In this document: positions 9,558-18,385 of the stretch, piece by piece
Layout: each line of letters starts with the position of its first letter
Position numbering within the stretch: the first letter of the stretch is position 1
Source of the DNA: Rhodopseudomonas palustris
Lineage (GTDB): Bacteria > Pseudomonadota > Alphaproteobacteria > Rhizobiales > Xanthobacteraceae
NCBI RefSeq assembly: GCF_003226555.1
Contig: NZ_QKQS01000016.1
Span: 1 to 64,000, forward strand
DNA length: 64,000 bases
Direction: 5' to 3'
Program-made: the position numbers and the translations under genes
Notes under the pieces: generated by a model
Databases searched by the model: none
What the model was told of the DNA's origin: nothing
Seen by the model: the letters and a program-made list of their open reading frames with translations, nothing else

Positions 9558-12170
9558 CTAGAGACTGCGGCTATTGCCGTGATCGAGCGGCAGTTCGGGG
9601 TCGCCGTCGGCGCGGTGATCGCGGCGAGGATGAGCGGCCCGCTTGCGCGGGCGTGACAGCTCCACCGCATCGGTCATTAGCTTCTCGACATCGGCGGTGT
9701 ATTTCGGCTGCGGCCCGATCACCTCGGGCTCGGCAGCGGCCACCGTCATGGTTTCGGCTGTTGCCTGTTGCGGAGTGCTTGTCGGCGGCTCGATCGGTGC
9801 GGGGCGGAGCTCCGTCAGCAGGTTGGGCAGCACGTCCGGCTCCAGCACTTGCGACGCAGCTTCCGACGAAGGCGGAGCCGCGACGGTTGCGGCGGCCGGT
9901 TCGGGCTCTGGCGCAGGAGAGGTTGCCTCCATCGCGGCTGCATCGGCGGTTACGCTGTCGGCGGGGGCGGACGTTGCGGCCTCGACCATAACCGGCTCCG
10001 AGACGAGTGGCGAGACTGTCACGGGCTCGCTGGGGGCCTGTTCCGCACGCGGCGCCTCCGCGGGACGCGGAGGTTCGACGCGCGGCGCCTCCGCCTCGTT
10101 GCGCACGGTCTCGCCGTGCTCGGTCTTACCGTGCTCGGTCTTATGTATGGTCTCGCTGCGGATCGCCTCGCTGCGGATCGGCTCGGCGCGTGCGGCGGAG
10201 CCGGCTTCGGCCAGCACCTGTCGCACCAACTCGCGGGTGCTGTCGGCGTCGACGGCGATGCCGTCCGGCCAGCGCAGGCTGCGTTCGGCAGCCGGCTCGA
10301 CGGCGAACGCTTCGCGCCGCGAGGTGCCGCGCCGCGGCATGATCAGATTGCGGACGTCGATCTCGCTGGTTTCGAACTCGGGTTCTCCGAGATCGCGGCC
10401 GCCATAGTCGCGGACCGCGTAATCGCGGGCGACGAATTGCGGCGGAGCGCGCCGGGCGGCGCTGCGGCGCGGCCGGTCGTCGTAGCGGTCGTAGTCATGA
10501 CGCCGAGCGAATTCGCGGCGCTCGAAATCGCGATGGTCGTCGTCGTAGCCGTCGCGCCCGCCGTAACGCTGCCACTCATGGGCGCGCCGGTCGTCCCGGT
10601 GCGGCAGCTCGTCGAACGCGGCTTCATCGTGGCGCGGCCTGTAGTCGCGCGACGCCGCCGGAGCATAGTCGTCGCGGTGCGGCGCAGGGCGCGGCTCCGC
10701 CGCACGCAGCGGCTCCGGTGCGGCCGGTTGCGGCTTCGGCGCTTGGTCCCGTGGCTGTGCGACCATAACCGGATCGAGCGTCATCGTCGGCAGGGTGATG
10801 GCCGCCATCGCGGGAGCGGCAGCGGGCTTCGGCGCCTCGTCTTCGAGATCTTCGTTGTTCTCGATCCGCTGTCTTGCGCGTTCGACTTGCGCCTGAATCT
10901 TGGCGGCGTAAACGCTGGGCGGCGAGAAGAAGATCTTCGCAACCACCGGAACGATTTCCAGGAAGATGATGAAGCACCGCGTCATCCACGAGAACAGCGT
11001 CATGGTGGCGCCGTCACGCGGATCGTTCTTCAATTCCTGATACGCGGCGATGCGCGTGAGCGGATCGAATTTGTCTTTCTTTTCCTGGAAGTAGGAGTCG
11101 GACATCACCTTCTTGCGGAAGTCGGCGACGCGCGCCGTCTTGTCGACTTCGAACTGCTTCAGGTCGGCGCGCGCGGCGTCGATCCGCTGCTGCAGGGCAT
11201 CGGCCCGCGCCTTGATCGCGGCGCGCTCCTGCTCGCGCGCGGCGAGGGCGTCGGTGGTGATCCTGGCTTGCACCGCGAGCAGATCGTCTCGGCGGGCGTG
11301 AAGCTGGACGATCTCGGCCTCGCGCTCAGTGCGCTGCGCCTGGAACGCCTGGCGCTGCTTCTTGGCGAATTCGTAGCGCGGGCCGGCGCCGGGGCGGCCG
11401 GAATTGTTCGGAGCGGCTTTCAGCCCGAACTCCTCCGCATTCATGTCGGCGGTATAGCGCTGGACCGTCTTGTCGATCTCGGCAATTTCGGCGCGGAGTC
11501 CGGCCTCGCGGGTCGCCAGCGCCCGGATTTGCTGCTCGATATCCTCGGTGCGGGCGCGGGTGGTCGGTTCCGGCTTCGGCTGTTCGGTGAGGGCGGCGCG
11601 GTGCAACGCCTCGAGCTGCTCGATGTCGGCCTGACGGCGCCTGACCTCGGCGTTCAGTCCGGACTCGAAGGTCGCGATCTTGTCGTAGATCGGCTGATTG
11701 GCGGCGACCCGGTCGGCCTCGATCTTCTCGTTGATGGTCGATGAGAAGATCGCCAGTTCGAGGAACATCGCGATCACCCAGGCGAGCCCGAACGACAGCG
11801 CCAGACGGATACCGACCCTGACGAACCGCCACGCTGTCTGCTTGGCCTCTGCCTTCGACACGATCGGGGAGGTGTTCCACAGCGTGCCTTGGTAGAACCA
11901 GTCCGACTGGCACAGCGCGCGGTCGAACATCAGTACCGTCAACGCGATCACCGTGGACACCAGCAATCGGGTCCAGATGTTGTCGATCATGTAGCCGGTG
12001 GCGTGGAACGACACGCCGAGCACCACGATGAAGGACAGGCAGAGCGAGGCGCCCAGATGCGTGGCCCACAATTTGTCCGACGCCGGACAACTCTGCAGGG
12101 TCTTGCGATCGACGCCAGCGATGATGCCAAGGACGCGTTGAATCATGGCCGCCCAATTCTGCGGTGACAT
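9558..12170 (-). CDS. DUF4407 membrane protein with coiled-coil and long disordered C-terminal tail
   Basis: This 870-residue protein resembles DUF4407 inner-membrane proteins. Three hydrophobic helices occupy residues ~35-145 (LCLSFIVVLGVSF, LLVSTVIALTVLMF, LALSFGLAWVIAMFLELAIF). They are followed by a ~220-residue charged coiled coil rich in Arg, Glu and Ala, and a fourth membrane helix near FIIFLEIVPVVAKIFF. Beyond ~residue 440 the sequence is low-complexity: first Pro/Ala, then an Arg/Asp/Tyr-rich stretch with repeated RRD and RDY, then Ala/Pro/Glu. Known DUF4407 proteins are usually ~300-450 residues, so the tail roughly doubles the length. The function of the family is not established. 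The gene is monocistronic. Confidence 0.8.
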   Translation of the reverse strand: MSPQNWAAMIQRVLGIIAGVDRKTLQSCPASDKLWATHLGASLCLSFIVVLGVSFHATGYMIDNIWTRLLVSTVIALTVLMFDRALCQSDWFYQGTLWNTSPIVSKAEAKQTAWRFVRVGIRLALSFGLAWVIAMFLELAIFSSTINEKIEADRVAANQPIYDKIATFESGLNAEVRRRQADIEQLEALHRAALTEQPKPEPTTRARTEDIEQQIRALATREAGLRAEIAEIDKTVQRYTADMNAEEFGLKAAPNNSGRPGAGPRYEFAKKQRQAFQAQRTEREAEIVQLHARRDDLLAVQARITTDALAAREQERAAIKARADALQQRIDAARADLKQFEVDKTARVADFRKKVMSDSYFQEKKDKFDPLTRIAAYQELKNDPRDGATMTLFSWMTRCFIIFLEIVPVVAKIFFSPPSVYAAKIQAQVERARQRIENNEDLEDEAPKPAAAPAMAAITLPTMTLDPVMVAQPRDQAPKPQPAAPEPLRAAEPRPAPHRDDYAPAASRDYRPRHDEAAFDELPHRDDRRAHEWQRYGGRDGYDDDHRDFERREFARRHDYDRYDDRPRRSAARRAPPQFVARDYAVRDYGGRDLGEPEFETSEIDVRNLIMPRRGTSRREAFAVEPAAERSLRWPDGIAVDADSTRELVRQVLAEAGSAARAEPIRSEAIRSETIHKTEHGKTEHGETVRNEAEAPRVEPPRPAEAPRAEQAPSEPVTVSPLVSEPVMVEAATSAPADSVTADAAAMEATSPAPEPEPAAATVAAPPSSEAASQVLEPDVLPNLLTELRPAPIEPPTSTPQQATAETMTVAAAEPEVIGPQPKYTADVEKLMTDAVELSRPRKRAAHPRRDHRADGDPELPLDHGNSRSL

Positions 12171-12744
12171 GCGCCGCGGTTTGAAGTGACAAGTCGGCCG
12201 AGTCTAACAGAGCGTAAACAAATTCAATACGAGTTGCGCTTCGGGAGCTGATTCAACCGGTTCGGATCTTGTTCGAACAACCGCTGCTAAGTGTTGGTGA
12301 TCGATCTGAAATTTGCGGAGCTGGAGTGTCGGCGAACGGGCTCGTTCGGTCCTCAGTAATTTGTCGGCTCCGCTCGTTCCGTCCCGCTCATCCCGTCCTC
12401 GATTACCACTCGGAATCGTCGATGGAGCATTCGATCTCCCATCAGGGCTTCAAGTGATTCGCCAGCGGGGAGCCGGAGCGGGAGGATCGCGAGGCTGGCT
12501 GCCACCGCGCGGCGCCATCAATTCTGTGAATGGCGAGGCGCTGCCTGCGGCTCGGCCCGGCGCGCTGCGACCTGCTGCGGTCGGTCCGGACAATTGCGGC
12601 GCGCCGCCGCCGGCCGGGACCCGGAATCCGCGGTTGCCTGTCCGGCTCTGAAGTGTTTTATGACGCCGGTGTGACGCGGCCGGGCGCCCCCGGCGTCGGA
12701 GGGCCAACCTTCGAACCCGCGTCACGTCAACCGGATAGCTCCCG
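12171..12744. other. Intergenic region with palindromes
   Basis: This 574-bp divergent gap lies between the DUF4407 gene and the DUF47-pit operon. It holds AACCGGTT, the 12-bp palindrome TTGTTCGAACAA at 12269-12280 and a GTTC-N7-GTTC arrangement at 12260-12274 that matches the alphaproteobacterial LexA-box format. I saw no coding sequence, RNA gene or Pho box (no CTGTCAT direct repeat). Confidence 0.5.
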
Positions 12745-13389
12745 ATGCTACGATACTTTCGAGCCTTTCTGCCCAAGGAAGAGAGGTTCTTCGACCTGTT
12801 CGCCCAGCACACGCATACCGTCGTGCAGGGCGCCCAGGCGCTGCAGGACATGCTGCGCGGCGGTGACGAGACCCTGGTGCATTGCCAGCGCGTCAGCCAT
12901 TTCGAAGCCGAGGCCGACAGCGTCACCCGCGAAGTGCTGACCGCGGTGCGCCGCACCTTCATCACCCCGTTCGACCGGGTCGATATCAAGAACCTGATCA
13001 ATTCGATGGACGACGCCATCGACCAGATGCAGCAGACCGCCAAGGCGGTGATCCTGTTCGAGGTCCGCGAATTCGAGCCGCCGATGCGTGAAATCGGTAC
13101 GCTGCTGGTTGAAAGCGCCAATCTGGTCGGTCGTGCCGTGCCGCTGATGCAATCGATCGGGCCGAACCTGCAGATGCTGACGGCAATGACCGAAGAGATC
13201 ACCAAGCTCGAAGGCCGGGTCGACGATTTGCACGACATCGGGCTGAAGGAACTGTTCCTCAAACACCGCAACGCCAACACCATGGATTACATCGTCGGTG
13301 CCGAGATCTACGAGCATCTCGAAAAGGTCGCCGACCGGTTCGACGATGTCGCCAACGAGATCAATTCCATCGTCATCGAGCAGGTCTAG
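12745..13389 (+). CDS. DUF47 (PhoU-like) accessory protein of the Pit phosphate transporter
   Basis: This 214-residue, all-helical cytosolic protein starts MLRYFRAFLPKEERFFDLF, the typical DUF47 opening. It contains RVDIKNLINSMDDAIDQMQQ, which carries the PhoU-like metal-binding pattern. It sits 14 bp upstream of the Pit permease, and the DUF47-Pit pairing is widely conserved. Family knowledge suggests it regulates or supports phosphate uptake by Pit. Length and start agree with the family. Confidence 0.9.
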   Translation: MLRYFRAFLPKEERFFDLFAQHTHTVVQGAQALQDMLRGGDETLVHCQRVSHFEAEADSVTREVLTAVRRTFITPFDRVDIKNLINSMDDAIDQMQQTAKAVILFEVREFEPPMREIGTLLVESANLVGRAVPLMQSIGPNLQMLTAMTEEITKLEGRVDDLHDIGLKELFLKHRNANTMDYIVGAEIYEHLEKVADRFDDVANEINSIVIEQV

Positions 13390-13403
13390 GGCAGGGGCCG
13401 GCC

Positions 13404-14414
13404 GTGGACGCTTCGCTCGGGTTGCCGATCCTGGTCGGGTTGATCGCCGTCGCATTGCTGTTCGATTTTCTGAACGGTCTGCACGACGCCGCCAATTCGA
13501 TCGCCACCATCGTCTCGACCCGGGTGCTGCGGCCGCAATATGCGGTGCTGTGGGCAGCCTCGTTCAATTTCATCGCCTTCATGGTGTTCGGCCTGCACGT
13601 CGCCAACACCATTGGTACCGGTATCATCGAACCTGACGTGATCGACGCCGCGGTGATCTTCGCGGCTCTCACCGGCGCGATCGTCTGGAACCTGGTGACG
13701 TGGGGACTCGGCATTCCGTCGAGCTCGTCGCATGCGCTGATTGGCGGCCTGCTCGGCGCCGGCCTTGCCAAGGCCGGACTGTCGGCGGCGGTGTGGAGCG
13801 GCCTGACCAAGGCGCTGCTGGCGATCGTGCTGTCGCCGCTGGTCGGGTTTTTGCTGGCCTTGGTGTTGGTGGCGATCGTGTCGTGGGCGTCGGTGCGTTC
13901 GACCCCGTTTGCGGTGGACCGCGCCTTCCGCATCCTGCAATTCGCCTCGGCCTCGCTGTATTCGCTTGGTCACGGCGGCAACGACGCTCAGAAGACGATG
14001 GGCATCATCGCGGTGCTGCTCTACTCGCAGGGCTATCTCGGCGGTGAGTTCTCGGTACCGTTCTGGGTGGTGCTGTCGTGCCAGGCGGCGATGGCGCTCG
14101 GCACGCTGATGGGCGGCTGGCGGATCGTCCGCACCATGGGCCTGCGCATCACCAAGCTGACGCCGATGCAGGGCTTCTGCGCCGAAACCGGCGGCGCCGC
14201 CACGCTGTTCATGGCGACCTTCCTCGGCGTTCCGGTGTCGACCACCCACACCATCACCGGCGCGATCGTCGGCGTCGGCGCGGCGCGGCGGATGTCCGCG
14301 GTGCGCTGGAACGTGGCAAGCTCGATCGTCTATGCCTGGGTGATCACGATCCCGGCCTCGGCGATCGTCGCAGCGCTGGCGTATTGGGGCACCCGGCTGA
14401 TTCCGACATTCTGA
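13404..14414 (+). CDS. pit: Low-affinity inorganic phosphate transporter, Pit family
   Basis: This 336-residue inner-membrane protein has ~10-11 hydrophobic segments. It shows both Pit inverted-repeat signatures: FLNGLHDAANSIATIVSTR near the N-terminus and GGNDAQKTMGI plus GVPVSTTHTITGAIVGVGA later. A GTG start at 13404 follows GCAGGGG. It should import metal-phosphate complexes using the proton gradient. It is co-transcribed with the DUF47 gene. It is of the short class, without the large central loop of E. coli PitA. Confidence 0.92.
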   Translation: MDASLGLPILVGLIAVALLFDFLNGLHDAANSIATIVSTRVLRPQYAVLWAASFNFIAFMVFGLHVANTIGTGIIEPDVIDAAVIFAALTGAIVWNLVTWGLGIPSSSSHALIGGLLGAGLAKAGLSAAVWSGLTKALLAIVLSPLVGFLLALVLVAIVSWASVRSTPFAVDRAFRILQFASASLYSLGHGGNDAQKTMGIIAVLLYSQGYLGGEFSVPFWVVLSCQAAMALGTLMGGWRIVRTMGLRITKLTPMQGFCAETGGAATLFMATFLGVPVSTTHTITGAIVGVGAARRMSAVRWNVASSIVYAWVITIPASAIVAALAYWGTRLIPTF

Positions 14415-14517
14415 CTGCCGACGCCACGCGACTGTGCTCCGCCGGACCCAGCCGGCGGAACCAGCCGACCTCCTCGCGCTTGTCAAAGGTCTCCGACCTC
14501 TGAGGAAAGCGTGGCTT

Positions 14518-15555
14518 GTGACGCTGAAGCAGCCCCGATTGCGCAGCATCGACGCGCTCCCGCCAAAGCCCCACGCGCCATCCTGCGAGCCTGGCGTCGT
14601 GGCGGCGAGCGTTTACGCGCACGGCCGGCTTGTCGCCGACATCCCCATCGAGCAGGCGGGCGCGTGGGCCGCCAAAGATGGGCACGTGGTTTGGATCGGC
14701 CTGCACGAGCCGAGCAGGGATCTGCTGGCGAGGGTCGCCGGGCAGCTCAACCTGCATCCGCTGGCGATCGAGGACGCGACCAACGCCCGGCAGCCGCCGA
14801 AGGTCGAGCAGTACGACGACGCGTTCTTCGTGGTCGCCCGCACCGCGCAGATGGAGCAGGAGCGGATTACATTCGGCGAGACGCACATATTTGTCGGCAA
14901 GGGCTATGTGGTGTCCGTCCGTCACGGTGCGTCGTCCTCGTACACCGTCGTCAGATCGCGCTGCGAAGCCAGTCCGAACTGGTTCGCCGAGGGCGAAGAC
15001 TACATCCTGTACTCCATCCTCGACTTCATCGTCGACAACTACCGACCCGTCATCGACCGCATTCAGGGTAAGGTCGACTGCCTCGAAGAGGAGGTGCTGC
15101 GCCGCTCGCATCTAGGCCAGATGGACGGCCTGTATCGGCTGCGGCGCGAACTGCTCAGGCTGAAACGGGCGGTCGGGCCGATGGTCGACGTCTGCAAGCG
15201 GCTCGAGCATGCCGATCTGATCACCCTCGACGCGCCGTTGAAGCCGCTGTTCCGGGACATCCTCGACCACGTCAACCGCGCCGAGGAAGACATCGACCAG
15301 TTGCTGCAGATCCTGGCGTTCGTGTTCGAAGCCAGCATGCTGGCGGGGCAGGCGCAGCAGACCGAAATTGCCAGGCGGCTGACCGCGTGGGCGGCGATCC
15401 TCGCGGTGCCGACCGCCATCGCCGGCATCTACGGGATGAATTTCGAGCACATGCCGGAGCTGAAATGGCAGTACGGCTATTACGGCGTGCTCGGCGTCAT
15501 CTGCTGCGTCTGCGGGTTTCTGTACTATCGCTTCAAGCGCGCCGGCTGGCTCTGA
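14518..15555 (+). CDS. corA: CorA-type magnesium/cobalt transport protein
   Basis: This ~345-residue protein has a large soluble N-terminal funnel and two C-terminal helices separated by GIYGMNFEHMPEL, the CorA GMN signature followed by the acidic MPE loop. It ends with the basic RFKRAGW cytoplasmic tail. GTG 14518 has GAGGAAAG upstream and gives the usual family length; GTG 14434 would add 28 residues without a visible ribosome-binding site. It is predicted to act as a pentameric Mg2+ channel. It follows pit by ~100 bp and may be co-transcribed, but this is inferred only from spacing. Confidence 0.88.
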   Translation: MTLKQPRLRSIDALPPKPHAPSCEPGVVAASVYAHGRLVADIPIEQAGAWAAKDGHVVWIGLHEPSRDLLARVAGQLNLHPLAIEDATNARQPPKVEQYDDAFFVVARTAQMEQERITFGETHIFVGKGYVVSVRHGASSSYTVVRSRCEASPNWFAEGEDYILYSILDFIVDNYRPVIDRIQGKVDCLEEEVLRRSHLGQMDGLYRLRRELLRLKRAVGPMVDVCKRLEHADLITLDAPLKPLFRDILDHVNRAEEDIDQLLQILAFVFEASMLAGQAQQTEIARRLTAWAAILAVPTAIAGIYGMNFEHMPELKWQYGYYGVLGVICCVCGFLYYRFKRAGWL

Positions 15556-15586
15556 ACGCCAGCCGAGCACGTCCCGTGCTGGTTCC

Positions 15587-15901
15587 TCAGCCGACCAGCT
15601 TCAGCCCGACAATGCCGGCGACGATCAGGCCGATGCAGGCGAGGCGGCCGATCGTGGCCGGATCGCCGAACAGCGCGATGCCGAGCGCCGCGGTGCCGAC
15701 CGCGCCGATGCCGCTCCACACCGCATAGGCGGTGCCGATCGGCAGCGTTTTCAAAGCGAGCCCGAGCAAGGCGACGCTGGCGACCATCGCCGAGACGGTG
15801 AGGGCCGTCGGCACCAGACGGGTGAAGCCTTCGGTGTATTTCAGGCCGAGCGCCCAGCCGATCTCCATCAGACCGGCAACGAACAGATAGAACCAGGCCA
15901 T
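15587..15901 (-). CDS. gdx: Guanidinium exporter of the SMR family (Gdx/SugE)
   Basis: This 104-residue protein has four transmembrane helices. The sequence [20 protein letters not shown] matches the SugE/Gdx subtype rather than the EmrE/Qac subtype, with the essential Glu at residue ~13 (ME). The late [16 protein letters not shown] segment is also typical. The ATG at 15901 follows AAGGAGGCCACC; an in-frame start six codons upstream is less likely. Gdx proteins exchange guanidinium for protons. The two ACGA-loop hairpins in its leader (guanidine-II riboswitch) independently support this substrate. Confidence 0.92.
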   Translation of the reverse strand: MAWFYLFVAGLMEIGWALGLKYTEGFTRLVPTALTVSAMVASVALLGLALKTLPIGTAYAVWSGIGAVGTAALGIALFGDPATIGRLACIGLIVAGIVGLKLVG

Positions 15902-15979
15902 GGTGGCCTCCTTGCGCACGTCCGGGCAATATTCATGAGGCCATCCAGCGGGATGGCGCGCCGGCGCGATGCGCGGTCT

Positions 15980-16033
15980 GCAAGGAGGCCGGGTCGTCCC
16001 GGCCGAAAAGGTGATTTTGAGGTCGTCCTCGAA
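15980..16033 (-). promoter_or_regulatory. Guanidine-II (mini-ykkC) riboswitch upstream of gdx
   Basis: On the minus strand two consecutive hairpins both have the loop ACGA: GAGG-ACGA-CCTC (16019-16030) and GGCCGGG-ACGA-CCCGGCC (15987-16004), joined by a 14-base AT-rich linker. Paired ACGR-loop hairpins define the guanidine-II class. The 3' arm of hairpin 2 runs into CCTCCTTGC. The 11-base sequence GGCCTCCTTGC is perfectly complementary to GCAAGGAGGCC at 15905-15915, which contains the gdx Shine-Dalgarno. Ligand-stabilised hairpin 2 would compete with this anti-SD pairing, giving a translational ON switch. The mechanism is inferred; the hairpins are seen directly. Confidence 0.88.
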
Positions 16034-16130
16034 CCCCTATATGAGGGAGGCCGCTGCGCCGCGCAACTGCCGGCTCTGCGACCGCCGGAAGCCCTTGATC
16101 GCGCCGGCTTTCCCTGCCACAGGCTGATGA

Positions 16131-17756
16131 ATGTCCGACACCGCTGTTCCGGCCGAAGCGCCGTCCTCGACCCCGTATTCGCTCGCCCATGAAGTGGCGC
16201 GGCGGCGCACCTTTGCGATCATTTCGCATCCTGACGCCGGCAAGACCACGCTGACCGAAAAGCTGCTGCTGTTCGGCGGCGCCATCAATCTGGCCGGTCA
16301 GGTCAAGGCCAAGGGCGAGCGCCGCAACACCCGGTCGGACTGGATGAAGATCGAGCGCGACCGCGGCATCTCGGTGGTCACCTCGGTGATGACCTTCGAG
16401 TTCGACGGCCTGGTGTTCAACCTGCTCGACACCCCGGGCCACGAGGACTTCTCGGAAGACACCTACCGGACGCTGACCGCGGTCGACTCCGCCGTGATGG
16501 TGATCGATGCCGCCAAGGGCATCGAGGCGCGCACCCGAAAACTGTTCGAGGTCTGCCGGCTGCGCGACATTCCGATCATCACCTTCATCAACAAGATGGA
16601 CCGCGAGACCCGCGACATTTTCGATTTGCTCGACGAGATCGAGAAGACGCTGGCGCTCGACACCACGCCGATGACCTGGCCGGTCGGGCGCGGCCGCGAC
16701 TTCCTCGGCACCTACGACGTGCTCGACGGTGGTGTGCGCCTGCTCGACGGCGGCGGCGCCAAGACCGGCGCGGCCGAGCAGATCAGCATCGAGGAACTCG
16801 GCAACCGCCATCCCAATCTCGATGTCGCCGCGGTCAAGGAGGAGCTGGAGCTCGCCACCGAAGCCTGCAAGCCGTTCGACCTCGAGGCGTTTCGCGAGGG
16901 CCACCTGACGCCGGTGTATTTCGGCTCGGCGCTGCGCAATTTCGGCGTCGGCGATTTGCTGCAGGGCCTCGGCCGCTACGCGCCGCCGCCGCGCGCGCAA
17001 GAGAGCAGCGCCCGCAAGATCGCCGCCGACGAGCCGAAGATGAGCGCCTTCGTATTCAAGATCCAGGCCAACATGGATCCGAACCACCGCGACCGTATCG
17101 CGTTCGCGCGGCTGTGCTCCGGCAAGTTGACCCGCGGCATGAAGGCCAAGCTGGTGCGCACCGGCAAGGCGATGCCGCTGTCGAGCCCGCAGTTCTTCTT
17201 CGCCCAGGATCGCTCGGTGGCCGACGAAGCCTTCGCCGGCGACGTCGTCGGCATTCCCAACCACGGTAGCTTGCGGATCGGCGATACGCTGACCGAGGGC
17301 GAGGACGTCACTTTCGTCGGCGTGCCGAGCTTCGCGCCGGAAATCGTCCGCCGCGTCCGGCTCACCGACGCGATGAAGGCCAAGAAGCTGAAAGAGGCGC
17401 TGCAGCAGATGTCGGAAGAGGGCGTCGTGCAGGTGTTCCGCCCGCGCGACGGCGCGCCGGCGCTGGTCGGCGTCGTCGGCCCGCTGCAGCTCGACGTGCT
17501 CAAGGCCCGGCTCGCCGCCGAGTATCAGCTCCCGGTCGATTTCGAAGTTTCCGAATTCCAGCTCGCGCGCTGGATCTCCTCCGACGACCGCAAGAAGCTC
17601 GACACTTTCATCGCCAACAACGGCTCGTCGATCGCCGACGACGTCGACGGCGATCCGGTGTACCTCGCCAAGAACGAATTCTATCTCGGCTACACCAAAG
17701 ACCGCGCCGAGGGCATCGTGTTCTCCGAGATCAAGGACGTGAAGAAGGTCGGGTGA
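16131..17756 (+). CDS. prfC: Peptide chain release factor 3
   Basis: This 541-residue translational GTPase has G1 SHPDAGKTTLTEK, G3 DTPGHEDFSEDTYR and G4 NKMDRETRD. The domain II/III sequences include YFGSALRNFGVGDLL and, near the C-terminus, FLAKNEFYLGY-type residues (VYLAKNEFYLGYTK). Length matches RF3 (~530) rather than EF-G. It recycles RF1/RF2 from ribosomes after peptide release. ATG 16131 fits the family N-terminus (a short tail before the RRRTFAIISH strand). It is transcribed divergently from gdx. Confidence 0.95.
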   Translation: MSDTAVPAEAPSSTPYSLAHEVARRRTFAIISHPDAGKTTLTEKLLLFGGAINLAGQVKAKGERRNTRSDWMKIERDRGISVVTSVMTFEFDGLVFNLLDTPGHEDFSEDTYRTLTAVDSAVMVIDAAKGIEARTRKLFEVCRLRDIPIITFINKMDRETRDIFDLLDEIEKTLALDTTPMTWPVGRGRDFLGTYDVLDGGVRLLDGGGAKTGAAEQISIEELGNRHPNLDVAAVKEELELATEACKPFDLEAFREGHLTPVYFGSALRNFGVGDLLQGLGRYAPPPRAQESSARKIAADEPKMSAFVFKIQANMDPNHRDRIAFARLCSGKLTRGMKAKLVRTGKAMPLSSPQFFFAQDRSVADEAFAGDVVGIPNHGSLRIGDTLTEGEDVTFVGVPSFAPEIVRRVRLTDAMKAKKLKEALQQMSEEGVVQVFRPRDGAPALVGVVGPLQLDVLKARLAAEYQLPVDFEVSEFQLARWISSDDRKKLDTFIANNGSSIADDVDGDPVYLAKNEFYLGYTKDRAEGIVFSEIKDVKKVG

Positions 17757-17780
17757 GGCGGATCGCGTTCCTCCTCCGAT

Positions 17781-17893
17781 AGTCATCCCCGCGAAAGCGG
17801 GGATCCAGTATCGCAGAGCGACCGAGCTGAGCATCGGACGCTGCGTCGAGCGCCCTGGGATACTGGATCGTCCGGACAAGCCGGACGACGACG
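17781..17893. repeat. Dispersed palindromic repeat element
   Basis: An AT-CCCCGC-GAAA-GCGGGG-AT hairpin is followed by GATCCAGTATC. About 50 bp later come its inverted copy GATACTGGATC and a second hairpin TCGTCCGG-ACAAG-CCGGACGA. The whole element is therefore a nested palindrome ~110 bp long directly after prfC. From memory, elements with GTCATCCCCGCGAAAGCGGGGATCCAGTA are frequent between genes in this bacterial family. It may also act as the prfC transcript end. Confidence 0.7.
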
Positions 17894-17939
17894 GCGGAAT
17901 GCGGGGCGAGCGCTCTGCGTCACGGCGAGCTTCCGCCTG

Positions 17940-18385
17940 AGCTGCGCCGTCCGCTTCACATGTCAAACAGCCACACCTCCGCATCCTCGCGGCGCAATGC
18001 GCCCGAGTTTTGCCCGAAGAGCCGCCCCAAAGTGAGGGGCGGCGGCGCGCCGCAAGACGCGGCGTTGGTAGTGTCGCGATCCGGCCTTCGCCCGCGCGAG
18101 GGGCGAAGATCGCGAACCGCGCGTCGCCTTGCGGCGCGCCACCCCGGCGGTTTTTGGCTGAAGGGCCGCTCTTCCGGGATACGGCGAGCTTGCGGGCTTT
18201 CCCCGGCCTCTACCGCACCCGTCCAGCCTCTGAAGCGGCGGCCGCTCGTAGTAGCGGCGGACGGTGACCCTCAACCTCCCGGGCGCGTGCTTGCGAGGCA
18301 CGTCACGCAGGACGCCGTATCCCGCTCCGCCTCGCAAGCGCCCTCGAGAAGCGCCCCTCGCGAACGGGACGAATAGGAATATAAT
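17940..18385. repeat. GC-rich non-coding repeat region, likely a family-wide intergenic element
   Basis: The segment is dense in inverted repeats, for example GCCGCT-CGTAGT-AGCGGC at 18241-18258 and a 10-bp pair CTTGCGAGGC / GCCTCGCAAG between ~18290 and 18338. Open frames on both strands are arginine/serine/alanine-rich and look spurious. From memory, very similar stretches give false ORFs (starting MSNSHTxASSR) in many Bradyrhizobium and Rhodopseudomonas genomes. No function is assigned. Confidence 0.45.

Noticed and set aside
9768-11744. Long plus-strand frame antisense to the DUF4407 gene
   Set aside because: Composition (Arg/Leu/Gly/His-rich) and lack of any motif mark it as the mirror of the real gene, whose membrane helices and coiled coil are clear.
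17960-18376. Open frame starting MSNSHTSASSRRNAP
   Set aside because: It lies in the GC-rich repeat region, and frames on both strands are equally open. This is a known type of spurious ORF in the family.
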